From Lethocerus indicus (lineage: Eukaryota > Arthropoda > Insecta > Hemiptera > Belostomatidae): a DNA stretch of 64,000 nt. Under the pieces are notes generated by a model. The model made no database searches, had not been told where the DNA came from, and saw only the letters and a program-made list of their open reading frames with translations. The DNA is taken from positions 25,493,872 through 25,557,871 of the forward strand of contig JACDQD010000004.1 of the NCBI GenBank assembly GCA_019843655.1, read 5' to 3'. This document shows, piece after piece, positions 52,851 through 63,943 of this stretch (its first letter is position 1; each line of letters starts with the position of its first letter). The position numbers and the translations under genes were made by a program.

Positions 52851-55800
52851 GATGATGAAAACCGCCGCAATCTAATCAATGCCGGGGAGTACGTTGTGTA
52901 CACATTTTTCCATAACAATGAACGACCGAGGAACGCATAATTTCAATTAACCATCATTTTCATTCGTCCGAATAGTAAAAACATTAAGTTAGTACACAAA
53001 GTAACACTGTAATCATCATCACTGACGAGTCCATTAAATTTTCTAACGGTAAAGAGTAAAGCATGGCTGTATCAATGAACCTACGTCAAGCATCGTGAAA
53101 TTGTAATTGAGTCACAGAGCTGCAATAGCACTAGTTTCCATTATGGAATGTGGAATATAGATCTGGGACAATTTGTCATATTACAGAATCGTTAAACACA
53201 CAGCGTTTGAAAATATCTCACGATTTATCTATAACGCATCATAGGCAAATTTTAGTAAAAATTAAGGACATATTTTCTTGTATAATAATTAAGAAAGGCG
53301 TAACTTCTAGAACCCTGTGAATGACTCTTTGTTTATCGCTACTGAATAATCCCGTAATAGCCAATTATCGAACAGATCCGGGAGCCATTTTCGCTCCTAC
53401 GATACCGTCTCCGTTCATCCGATCTGGCGCCCGTTTACTTTTAATGCGGCAGAGATGCGGAGATTATTTCATCTCGCCCCAGATTTTCTAATTTTAGGAA
53501 AGCCCTTTTTACAAAGTTCCCCGCGGCACTCAATATTTATGGCCTAACAGTCCGGTTCAGTAACTGAACCCAAAACATATTTATAACAATAGGCCGCCAT
53601 AAACCAACAGGGAAGGGAATAGGGACCGACAGGGGCATTCGCTTTTGTTTAACGACAGTAATTTAACAACTCCCGTCTGTTTATTTAGCGTTGGCCAAAC
53701 AGCGGTGAAACCTTCACGCTTAGTGCTCCCATCATTTTCTAAAAATTATTTCACGCGTACCTAATCACAACCTCAGCTTTCTCCAATAACAGGCTATATC
53801 CTTACGCCTGCATAGGCATGACCGAGTCAAATAACGCTTCAAATTGAAAGAAAAATCCGGTTACTGCAGTGATATGTCACAGGCGTTCAAAATGTTTTAG
53901 TGCCTCAGGAATGCTACTGAAGATGGTCAGAAGTCCTAGCATAAATTCGGCGGGTTTCCTAAGGCCTCGCGAATGATGGCATTCTATATCCAGATTATGA
54001 ATTTCTACGCAGAAATCCATTCTGTGCCAGACATCTTTCAAAGCAAACAGTTCCGCACACTCGGCAAATTCCCCGAATTTAAAACAGCGAGCCCTTCGTT
54101 TTCGGATACGACCGGAGATTTAAAAGGCAACTCGCGTTTCCAGGCTTTAACGCAGATAAGGTAGTGACAGTGCCGAAACGAGACAGACGGAAATGGGAAT
54201 GTGCCCTTTGTAAACGGGCTCGACTGGAAGGGGGGATGCGACAGAAGTTGTAAATTGTGTTGTGCAATATGACAGTGTTCAAAATCAGAAATCAAAATGC
54301 GAAACATACTGGAACAGTCTACCCAACGGCCGAGGAGGCATAATCAATAAAATGTAGCCTCGCATTAGTCACTGAAAATTGTTACAAGAAATAAATTGAG
54401 ACAAACGTTGTAGCGTGTTGTAACATCCAGAAAATATAGAATTTAAAGTAATACTAAAGTGTTAGTAAACTGACACCATAAATACAATTTCCGATATAGG
54501 GAGAAACTCCTCGCTTGATGAGTCTAAATCCTTCGGAATCCATTATCCGAAAAAAAATCACAGGCAATGAAAAGTGCAAATAGGAAGCCCGCGGACCAAT
54601 AGCAAGTACTATTGGCAGTATATTCTGCTCTGACCATTCTAGTAATAACGTAAAACATTGTTCAGCATGTAAGTATGTAATTCACGCTTTCTGAAAAAAT
54701 GCATGTCTATAAACGTGCGTGATTTCTAGAGGATTTTTAAACTCTGTACTTTCCCACGTGATAATTCCAATGTAGAAGCGGGAATTCTCTTCGAACTTTC
54801 CTCCCAACTGCAGTGAAACACAGTTTCACAAAAAAATGGCCCAGAAGCGGAATGAATAGGAGGGTGGGACAATAGCAATTCCGGGTGCCAACAACTGTAA
54901 ACTGTCGAAAACTTTCCGGCGTTGTAAATTCGAAAATGAAAGTAATGTTCGAACGAGTGGGCCCCGTGGCCCGTGGCCAATGGGGCGCTACTCATAGGCC
55001 GGAACTGCAGTTCATATTGTCCCGAATTATGACGTATAACCATGAAACAACATAAAAGTAAACAACATAAATCAAAGAATACTGTTACTAGCATCGTTGT
55101 TGACCAGTGGGTATTCTGTGACAAAAGTTCTGAATTTTCTATAATACTCCTAACGACAGGAAATTCATGCATAATTAAAAACACAATTATGTTTATTATA
55201 GTTTAACAATCATAAAGTCAAAATGTATAATTTCTTAAAAAAGCACGGTCCAACATAAATTTGAATTAGTAATACGAGTTGTAAATGAATAAATACAGAC
55301 AAGAGACAAATCGTTATTTTATTAATCTATAGTAACTGTTAATGCGATAACAAATTTTAAAAACAGTTAAATGTTCAATCCTTCATTCTTTTGAAGAGTG
55401 TAATTGTAAAAGGACATTTAAAGTAAAATCCATTGTGTTATCAACCATATTATCCTCGCGCTCAATGTATGGGAAATCTTATACTGGACATTATACAACA
55501 CAACGTTGGCAGTCAACAAGATGTTTTGCCCCATGCAAAACAGAAGAGAAAAATAGGAAGGAAAAATTCTAGAAAAAGACGACACTGATTCATCCAATGG
55601 CTCAATAATGTTTTAAATAATTAGAACACAATGTATACCCAGTTGCATACATTTATGATACTTTTATTAACGATTATAAAAATATAATAAGTTAAATGTT
55701 ACATTCAGTATAAGAAATCTTTGTACAAGAATAGGACGGAAACGGCCCTTCCCCGTTTCAGGATATGACACAATAAAAGGGTCGCGGACCACTGATCTAT

Positions 55801-56260
55801 AACTATACGGTCAAATGCGTATAATGAAGAATTCAGACTGTAATATGTAATTAGGTCTACAATAGCAATTTGATTTATAACATTGTGATGCAATGTATTT
55901 GTCTAACTAACGTGCTTATTTACATTACTATCTAGGAAAGAATTCAGAATTTTACGTTACGCTCCAAGACGGCGAAGTCCGCTTTTTCAGCGGTTTCTTT
56001 TATTCATTCGGGCGGCAATATTTTTCCAGACAATTTTCAACCCTCCAGAGCGCCGGGGCAAAAGTATAATGCCTTCTTGGAAGTCGTGGAAAAGGCAGAA
56101 GCTGGGGGGGATGGGGGTAAAGAAGGCGAGCCAGCAAAAAAATCTGCAGAGCGCAACATTCCCAACGACCGCACGAAAATAAACAGACCGACGGCGGCGG
56201 CGGGAAAGCAGAAGGCTGGAATACGGTCGGGCATCTCCAGGAGCCCCTAAAAATACTATA

Positions 56261-56293
56261 GGGGGAGGGTGGAAGGGGGGAAGGGGAAGGGGG
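56261..56293 (+). other. Strong potential G-quadruplex
   Basis: GGGGGAGGGTGGAAGGGGGG followed by AAGGGGAAGGGGG provides five GGG-or-longer runs with 1-5 nt loops. Confidence 0.7.
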
Positions 56294-57189
56294 AGCAAAC
56301 CCCCACCCAAGGGAACTCCCTTGGGGGGAGGTAGCCTCTGTGCGTGTCTACAGGGGGCGCGTGTGTGCGCTCCGAGCTCGCGTCGCGTCCCAGCCACCGG
56401 TCGATAGAGGGAGGGCCCACCCTCCCAAAAACCACCCCCTTTACAACACTGGGCCACCGGGTTACTATACTAAAGCGGCGAACCTAGGCCGACTTGTTTA
56501 AAAATTAAGAGGAGAAACTATGCGGAAGAAGATGTAACTACCGGCGAAATTAATATTCTTAATTTACAAAATTCGGAACATCTTAGCGACCACGTAAACG
56601 GGAGTGCCCCAGTGGAAAAGAGCAAAAAACCCAAACGAGCGGGAGCTCGTTCGGGTGGTTTCCAATAATACACGGCCATATAATTTCTCAATAAACTCGT
56701 TGGAAATATGATGATACAATAATATATTATTAGGGAAGTAGGGATTATTTACTAACCTTTACTAGGCGAATTAAGTAAGTGAAATTAATAACGAGGACCT
56801 GACTGTACGGTTACCTGTAGCATCATGATTCTGTGCAACATACCTGCAACAAAATAATACAATATAATTAGTATAACAAAAACTAAACTCATAGAATTAT
56901 AGATAAAGTACCATAAATTATAGATAAAAATGTTCATTTTTATGTATGTGTGTATATATATACACTACCCTATATAGTGACGACTGGAAGCGGAGTTTTT
57001 ATGAATTTACTTTTGGCCTAAATGGACATCGGTATACGTTGAACTAGGATGGGGAAGTATCTTATAAGAATTATATGCGGCGCGTTAAGGGGAAAGAAAG
57101 AAGTGCATTTCATTTGCCCGATGAAGATTTTTCTTTATAAGGTAATGAAAGGGGGCTCGGTGGGGTTCTTCATATATTTGTATAAGGCG

Positions 57190-57320
57190 GATGAGCAGGA
57201 GAGAAAGAGAGAGAGAGCGAATAAATACGGGTTCTTCCTAGAGCAATAATACTTAATGAGAATACCATCCTTGAGAAAGATAGATATAAAGAGAAAGTCA
57301 GAGAGAGAGAGACAAAGACA
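57190..57320. repeat. Two GA-rich microsatellite runs
   Basis: AGGAGAGAAAGAGAGAGAGA at about 57194 and CAGAGAGAGAGAGACAAAGA at about 57299. Confidence 0.88.
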
Positions 57321-57519
57321 CAAAATTAATTTTCCAGAAAATGAGAGCATTAAAGAGCCTACCCCCAACTTCAAAAGTATTTATTACTGACAAAGAGCAA
57401 GAAGAAAGAGATGAAAAGTAGGTAAACGTAAAATAGAGACTGAATATTCGGAAACATATGTATATTAGTTACACACGACTATTAATTATATACGTTATAT
57501 GCGTGATTTCTATGTTCAG

Positions 57520-57714
57520 TAACAGCGGCAACAAATTCTATATAAATATCGGCCCCGAGAGCCGCGCCATCGTTATCATACTAACGGAGAGGGTTGATCA
57601 CCTGAGCGGCAACATCGCCTACAATGTTGCCGTGGAGGGGCACACCTGCGTGTATTACACTAAACCTGTTGGAGAAGAACCTGAAGGAGCATGGGCGAGG
57701 GCCTGGGCTGTGGG
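57520..57714 (+). CDS. Orphan coding-like exon of unknown identity
   Basis: A frame of about 65 codons with strong third-position G/C preference (GGC CCC GAG AGC CGC GCC ATC) in AT-rich surroundings, the same bias as the aminopeptidase exons. It follows a good acceptor (GATTTCTATGTTCAG) and can end at GTG GG|GTAGGC. The product includes NKFYINIGPESRAIVIILTE, then HLSGNIAYNVAVEGHTCVYY. I do not recognise the family. It may belong to an unmodelled gene, an upstream exon of the aminopeptidase locus, or an exon relic. The opposite strand has stops. Confidence 0.35.
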
Positions 57715-59959
57715 GTAGGCCGCATCCCTCCCTCTAATAGTGAGCCACCTGCCCGAGCCTAATGCCCCCTACTACAGCCGGTGTACGGCTTTTAGCCGGA
57801 AACTAATGGCCAGAAATTGGCATTAATGCGTCAGTCATTTTCGCTAAAAGCGAAGGAAGGAACTTTCCGTGTCTGAGAGCTTCCGTTCCTTTTTTTTAAT
57901 TGCCGGGCCCAGTTGAACACCCGGGAACCTGTAACGCTCAACTAAGTGTCGTGCAATTACGAATTTCATTATTCGGATAATAATCTGACTTTGTTTAATG
58001 TGGGGCTAATTGAAAATTTGATGTATAGATCATGACTAATGATGAATATGCAAATTTTCTTTTAACCTAAAAAGTGGACATCCATTTGGAGCAGAAATGA
58101 AGTAATAATGCGAATTTAATGAAGTATGAATGTTACATTAATTGTATTTTATTGTAAAAGATCAAGCACACATTAACGGACATAATAGACCGACAAAACC
58201 CTGTTATGATAAAAACTGATATTCAAGACACGAAAAAAAGGTTGAGGTTACCTTTATTTTTCTTTGGACAAGTTTATTTAAGTGTGGATAATATTTGGCT
58301 CATGAGATAGTCAAAACAAGTAGAAGGTTTTATAAATATTCATTTTATATAAAACGCCTTTAATTATTTTAGCCCTCTCTAAATATTGAATTTGCCAAAC
58401 TGAAAAACTTGAAAAACCTAGGCATATAATAATATAGCGCGACTGCGCGGATCGGACAATTTTTCTTTTGCGCGCTATACGACTTTCAGTCATATTAGGG
58501 AGGAGGGAAAAGTGATGGGTTGGGGGAGGAGTTGACGTCGAGAGGGCGTGGAGGGGAGAGAGGGTCCCGGGATTGCACATTTCGACTTCCGGCCTATTGT
58601 CAAGTTTGGGACAATTAATTCGGAGTGGGGTCGGAATTGGGGAGCGGCAGTGAGGGCCCGACATTGTTACCACTCCGGGACGGGCACGAGGGCCTCGAGT
58701 GGGATCCCGGAAAGAGGATATTGTTTTAACAGGAGTAGCGCTCGGCCCCGGGGGCGGCTTACACCTCTCGTTATCACTCCACCCGCGCCCCCCAGTCCAC
58801 ACTTTCCCCGTGTTGTTACGCCCCTGTATCGATTTCAGATGATAAAGTTATCGCAAGTGTCTCTCCACCGTTGTAACTGGCCTTCGGCGAAAATAAAAGT
58901 ATTTATAAAACAGATTAAAAACTAAAAGAAAAAGAATAATGCGCAATCAAATCCAAACCGCGATTCCTGATTTAATTATCAAAACATTAATATTCTTCAT
59001 TTTATATTATGACAAATTTAAGCTTCAAATGACCAAAGTAATTACTGTTATCTACCGTTTTAAATGTGACACTAATAAAATATTTTATATAAAAAGGTCC
59101 GTGATTTATAAATACTAATTAAGGATTTTATTGAGGGTGGAGATGGATGTTGCAAACCCTCTCCTGTCATTGTGTACAGAACTCAATGATTTCGAAATTC
59201 TATTAAAGTCGCTATTATATGTATAATTCTCGATATTCCGCGTGGGTTAGGCTAATCTAATTAATTTTTTCGTTTCACTTATTTTCAATACATTAAGTAT
59301 CAATGAAACGATGTCTTATTACGGACATTTATGCCAGTAGGGATATCTTAATGAGTAATATCTGTATGATTATACATGTGTATGTATAATTCGAACTTTC
59401 AACATTATTACAGCCTTTACACCTGAATTATATACCATGTGCTTAGTTTTTATTCTTGCCATACATGCTGTGTAAAATAATAATATTTAAACTAATAATG
59501 AACAAATACCAATACTATTTAAACGCCTATTATCACTCAATTTTATTGTACAAGGAGGCTGTAATCGAGGAAGGGAACGCTTAAGAGTTACTGGAAAATT
59601 AAGCGATTGCGGACGAAGTGGAAGACGCAAGGGGAAGACGGAGATAACTGCGAGGCGCAGTGCAAGGAGGGAGGAGCGAAAAGGGGGAGAGCCGGCGATG
59701 GACATTATGCAAATGGGCGTGCAAGAGTATGGGCCCATGACTCGGTTATTAAAAGCGGCCCCACTCCCCCCCCCCATCTGCAGACAGCTATGGGCACGAC
59801 AAGACAACAACCGACGTCTCAACAAGGGAAAATCGAGGGTAAATAATAAGGGGGTTCCAGACTATCCCGTCAGTCTGGAATTAAAGAGACTGGCAGAAAA
59901 GGCCGTGGCACCAACAACTGCACGCAGATACAGACACGTATCTACACAGTAAATATTGA

Positions 59960-59960
<1 letters not shown>

Positions 59961-60003
<43 letters not shown>
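59961..60003. repeat. (TA)n microsatellite
   Basis: Forty-three nt of alternating TA, the longest in the window. Confidence 0.97.
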
Positions 60004-60007
<4 letters not shown>

Positions 60008-60499
60008 TATAAGTGTAATACAATTCCCCTTAGTAAATTGTTCCATAGATACTGGTGATCCCATCAAATAATTATGTATTTAAAATTCATCTATAATATT
60101 TAATTATAACCCATAAATAATGTGTTCTCTCCTATTGGCTAAAATAAATTAACAGCAACTTATTATGAATATTATACCAACAATGGTCACCATCAATTAT
60201 GCCTCTTTGATCGGAATTGTTAGTAGAAAAATATGTTATGCGTAAATTGAATAAATAAGGAAGGACATTTTTTATTTGCGGCAAATAAAATTCTTAATAC
60301 GAACGTCAGCCCTTGTAACATAAAATATAGTCGAATATTCCGAACATTCAGTATCAAAGATACCAATATTTTCCATTGACCGAAATATATATCACGGATA
60401 CTAAAAACTGATCAAGGAACCAGATGCGTATGAAGTCGACAGGCAGGCCTCTGCCGATCATTCGGTTGCCTTGGTGTCTAAACAACACTGACAATCACC

Positions 60500-60569
60500 A
60501 AAATTTTCAGTTAACACGCACAACATAAAATTATTTCAATTTATTTCTTTTCGGCCAAAAACATTCATT
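60500..60569 (+). promoter_or_regulatory. Possible initiator or 5' UTR acceptor upstream of aminopeptidase ATG
   Basis: AAATTTTCAGTTAACACG at about 60501-60518 contains the arthropod initiator core TCAGTT (60507-60512) about 60 nt before the ATG. The same bases would also work as a splice acceptor for a 5' UTR intron. No TATA box is visible at the expected distance. The two readings cannot be separated from sequence alone. Confidence 0.25.
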
Positions 60570-60659
60570 ATGTTACGCAAAGTTCGACTTGCATACAATT
60601 ACAGTCGACTCGTGTTTCACAGGACCTACGCCGATGTTTGCGGAGAGGGAAGTGCCAAG
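60570..60659 (+). CDS. Aminopeptidase exon 1: start codon and presequence-like N-terminus
   Basis: Thirty codons from ATG to AAG, then donor GTAACA, phase 0. The next exon begins AAA GGG after TTCCAG. The first 20 residues contain four Arg and one Lys and no Asp or Glu, as expected for mitochondrial import. I chose this ATG because the exon splices in frame into the conserved segment KGLILGAYDG and because the ATG has A at -3. It is too short to show up as a long open frame. Confidence 0.82.
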
Positions 60660-61827
60660 GTAACATATTCAAATTTGATATTAAAAACATTTTCATCGAA
60701 TAATTAATTCATTCAAAGCCGAGTACTTATTAGATATAAATAAATTCTATTAAGATAATGTGGTAAGAAATACGATATTTCATATACAAAACATCCTGGG
60801 CGATTGAGAATGGTTTCCATTTTTAAATTCCAGAAAGGGCTTATTCTGGGAGCGTACGACGGATGCAACCCGGGCGAGTTGAAATTGACCCCGAGTGCCA
60901 AGAAATTCGACGAGGAAGGCGGAGGGAAACTGAGCGCACTTCTCAAAGGGTAATGACCCCACTGGTAAATTTACCCATGCATGCCAGACTGGCACCTAAG
61001 GAACCAGTTGGACTTCTTAAAAAAAGTACTCTGATCGTAACAAAAATAGCTTGTTCTCAACAAGGGGCAAGTTTAAATCGGTCATTTCTGAGATGTATTT
61101 TCTACCGACTGAAGTTCTGAAGTCATATTTAATAAAATTATTGAACTGAAATCAAATACGATGAAATAACTATCTTAATAAAAATAACCTTACGCTTAGC
61201 TTTCATTTATTTACGTTAGCGGCAATAATATAAAATCCTCGTTGAAAAGAACATGAAGTAGTAAATTATAATTGTAAAATCAGTTGAGTAAAAAGACATA
61301 AACGATTTCAGGGCTGATATTCGGCGTGGGCGGGCCGAGGTTTATACCAACCTCCACATCGACTACTCGGCGGTAGCTGTTGCCGGCCTTGGGCCCGAAG
61401 GCGAAGGTATGGACACCCTCGAAGGGCTCGACAAGTGCAAGGAGAACATCCGCGTGGCCGCCGGAGTGGCCGCCAATAAGCTTCATGAACGGGTACGATA
61501 ACCCTATCTATAAGACTTGTAAAGATGTAAGCAACTACCTAATACTGTAGTGGAGTAGGAATTCAACATTTTCATCGATTAAAACGGTTATTAAGCATAT
61601 TCTTAATAAAATGGTTAAAACCACCTGACATGGTATTGTTTTAAACAATATGTATTAAACGGTTCCATACAGGGCGTGAACACAATCCTCATCGAAGGTT
61701 TCACCAACCCGGAAGCCGCGGCCGAGGGTGCAGCGCTGGCGCTCTGGCAGTACCAAGAGTTCAAGAACAAGGAGGATCAAATGGCCACCACGAAGATTGA
61801 ACTGTACGAAGATCCCGACAGGTGGGG

Positions 61828-61873
<46 letters not shown>

Positions 61874-63943
61874 TTTACGTCTCTGTAAACTAATTGAGAT
61901 CAAAATCAAAAAGTTGAAATAACCATTTGAACCATTTACAGGGAGGCATTTCAGAGAGGTCTGTTGAAGGCGGAAGCGCAGAATATCGCCCGCGGCCTCG
62001 AAGAGGCCCCAGCCAACCACATGACGCCGACCATATTCGCCCAGGTAGTATATTAAAACCAAAACGAAATCGCGTTATGCCAGGTTAACTCGAGGGTAAA
62101 CTCTTTATCAACAATACCGGGGTGTCAAAAAGGTTTCGAAAGTAGTTAGAGGGAAACTGTTTTAACCCGGCTAAAACTGTCATAAATTGTTGGTGATTTC
62201 TCTCGGGCAGAAAGCCGTGGACATTCTGTGCCCGTGCGGAGTCCAAGTGGACGTGAGGGACAGGGACTGGCTGGAATCCAAGAAGATGAACACCTTCCTT
62301 TCAATATCCAAAGGCTCTTGTGCGACGCCACTGCTCCTGGAGATGGGCTACTGTGCGGCACCACCGGACGAAAAGCCTGTACTTCTTACAGGCATGTGAT
62401 TTCTAAAGCAAAATTCTATTCCAGGTTTCGCATGAACTTAAAGATCCGCCGTGTATTCTATCCTTCCGTGAAATAATATATCGATAAGAGAGTCAAAGGG
62501 GTCCTTTATAGATTCTGGAAGGCGAATTACACATAAATATTTCCAATTGTTAAACTTTATAGAGTGTAAGTTCCCTGTTGGTTATTTAAACTGAATTAGC
62601 CAGAAATAAAAAATTTGATAAATCCAAATCATCAGCGAAGGGAGTGACATTCGACACCGGCGGTCTGTGCACCAAGAGCTGCGAAGGTCTGATGGAGCAC
62701 AGGGGCGACATGGCCGGGGCCGCTGTGGTCGTGGCCGTCATGAAATGCGTCGCCAGCATGAACCTGCCCATCAACATGAACGGTAAACATTTCACAACAA
62801 AGAGATAAACTTAAATCGGAATTACTCTTAAGTAAAAATCTGGCAAGCCACAAATTTAACTTAGTAGGAAGATATATATGTATTTTTATTAACTTGGTTC
62901 GACAGCACATTCAGTGCTTTAACTTTCTTCAGGGTAGCTTCTATGTTTCTTCTACCGTCCGCTATTCTCCATAATAATACCGCAGTATGAATTCGGTCGC
63001 CCGTGATATGCATTATATAAGATTCAATGATTCCAAACCTTGACACGGTATGGAATATCGGTCGTAGTTCGAAACGACTTACACTATAATTGTTGTGAAC
63101 AGCGCTGATACCACTGTGCGAGAACATGCCCGGTGGTATGGCGATCAAGCCGGGGGACGTGCTGGTCGGCATGAACGGAAAGTCGATCCGGGTGGAGGAC
63201 ACGGACAACGAGGGCCGTGTCATACTCACCGACCCGCTCTGCTACTCCGTTAACTACAAGCCGTGCTTAATCATGACTGTGGGCACTGTAACCGGTAACT
63301 GTTTGATTGATCCATTCCTTGTCGACGATGAAAGTAAGAAACAGAAATATCCCAAATTATCGTTCTTTTCCACATTTGACTTCGGAAAATGGCTCCATTC
63401 CACGATCTTCCAATTTGTTTATATGTTCTTATGTTTCTAAATTATCAAACCTATGATTGGAATACTGATATTCTTGCGATCTTATATCACCGTCGCTGAT
63501 TTTGTCTTATGAACTACATTATCAGTGCAGACAACCAACGTTCCTAAGTGTCCCACTAATATGCTGGCGAAATTATCTACTGAAAATAGCGAGAAGCCGG
63601 AACCTTGAGCTTAAGACCAAATCTGCGTGGGTACAGATCGTAAAACTGATGATATTCACCTTTATATATAAACCAACTAGGAAAGGATCTAGGGGGGCTC
63701 CTTGTTTTCCAACAACATTTTCTATCCTAGATTTAAACAACAGTGCCTTGATAAAATAATATGGCGTTTAAAAATATTATGATATATTTGTAGGAGCGAT
63801 GAAAAAATCCTTAGGATCGGCCTGTGCGGGAGTGTTTACGACGTCTGACGTGGTCTGGAGGGAAATGAACAGAGCCGGCGCTGAGACTGGCGACAGAGTG
63901 TGGAGGTTCCCGATGTGGAAATATTACCAGGATAAAGTAACAA
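60570..63943 (+). CDS. M17 leucine aminopeptidase, nine exons, 3' end beyond window
   Basis: Metal-dependent aminopeptidase of family M17, removing N-terminal residues from peptides. Exons: 60570-60659, 60834-60949, 61312-61492, 61673-61821, 61942-62044, 62211-62391, 62636-62782, 63103-63294, 63794-63943. All junctions keep frame, giving 436 codons plus one base. By family knowledge, numbered as in bovine lens LAP, the metal ligands are K250, D255, D273, D332 and E334 and the catalytic residues K262 and R336. Here they are K275, D280, D298, D357, E359, K287 and R361, a constant offset of 25, so the enzyme looks active. The N-terminus MLRKVRLAYNYSRLVFHRTY is basic and lacks acidic residues, as in a mitochondrial presequence. 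The RGDMAGAA segment resembles insect sperm-LAP proteins (inference). About 70-80 C-terminal residues are missing. Introns are 120-499 nt, far shorter than those of KDM3. Confidence 0.93.
61830..61868. repeat. (TA)n microsatellite filling a third of aminopeptidase intron 4
   Basis: About 39 nt of alternating TA lies 8 nt after the exon 4 donor, in an intron of only 120 nt (61822-61941). Confidence 0.97.
62636..62782 (+). CDS. Aminopeptidase exon 7: active-site exon behind a GC donor
   Basis: Encodes the first metal-binding block, AKGVTFDTGGLCTK followed by HRGDMAGAA. It carries the equivalents of bovine K250, D255, K262 and D273. The reading frame is kept only if the preceding exon ends at 62391 (ACAG) with a GC dinucleotide at 62392-62393 and this exon starts at 62636 after ATCATCAG. 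The resulting residue spacings match the family exactly: Lys to Asp 5, Lys to Lys 12, Lys to Asp 23. Confidence 0.9.
63103..63294 (+). CDS. Aminopeptidase exon 8: second metal-binding block
   Basis: Encodes LIPLCENMPGGMAIKPGD and then the DTDNEGR motif. This gives D357, E359 and R361, equivalent to bovine D332, E334 and R336. The usual family sequence ends in VATLTG; here it reads VGTVTG. It starts after GAACAG and ends at donor GTAACT. Confidence 0.92.

Larger units (their letters stand above)
38178..57519. other. No confirmed gene; probably holds the KDM3 5' exon and promoter
   Basis: KDM3 must begin somewhere to the right of exon A, and its first exon should end in phase 0 before a GT donor. 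I searched the minus strand by eye for the expected N-terminal block and did not find it. Open frames of 60-156 codons in this stretch lack motifs and codon bias. Candidate promoter blocks at 39.2 and 52.5-52.8 kb are listed separately. Confidence 0.6.
57715..60569. other. Intergenic DNA upstream of the aminopeptidase
   Basis: Includes a G-rich CpG block (58.5-58.8 kb), a purine-rich stretch (59.56-59.75 kb), a C10 tract at 59766 and a TA microsatellite. No gene is supported. A minus-strand frame of 163 codons at 58.3-58.8 kb has no motif. Confidence 0.6.

Noticed and set aside
54726..55184. 152-codon minus-strand open frame
   Set aside because: No domain or repeat, no codon bias, and a mix of Cys/His/Ser typical of translated non-coding DNA.
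58311..58802. 163-codon minus-strand open frame, the longest in the window
   Set aside because: Half of it spans a G-rich CpG block, giving a Pro/Arg-rich product with no motif; the rest is AT-rich non-coding sequence.
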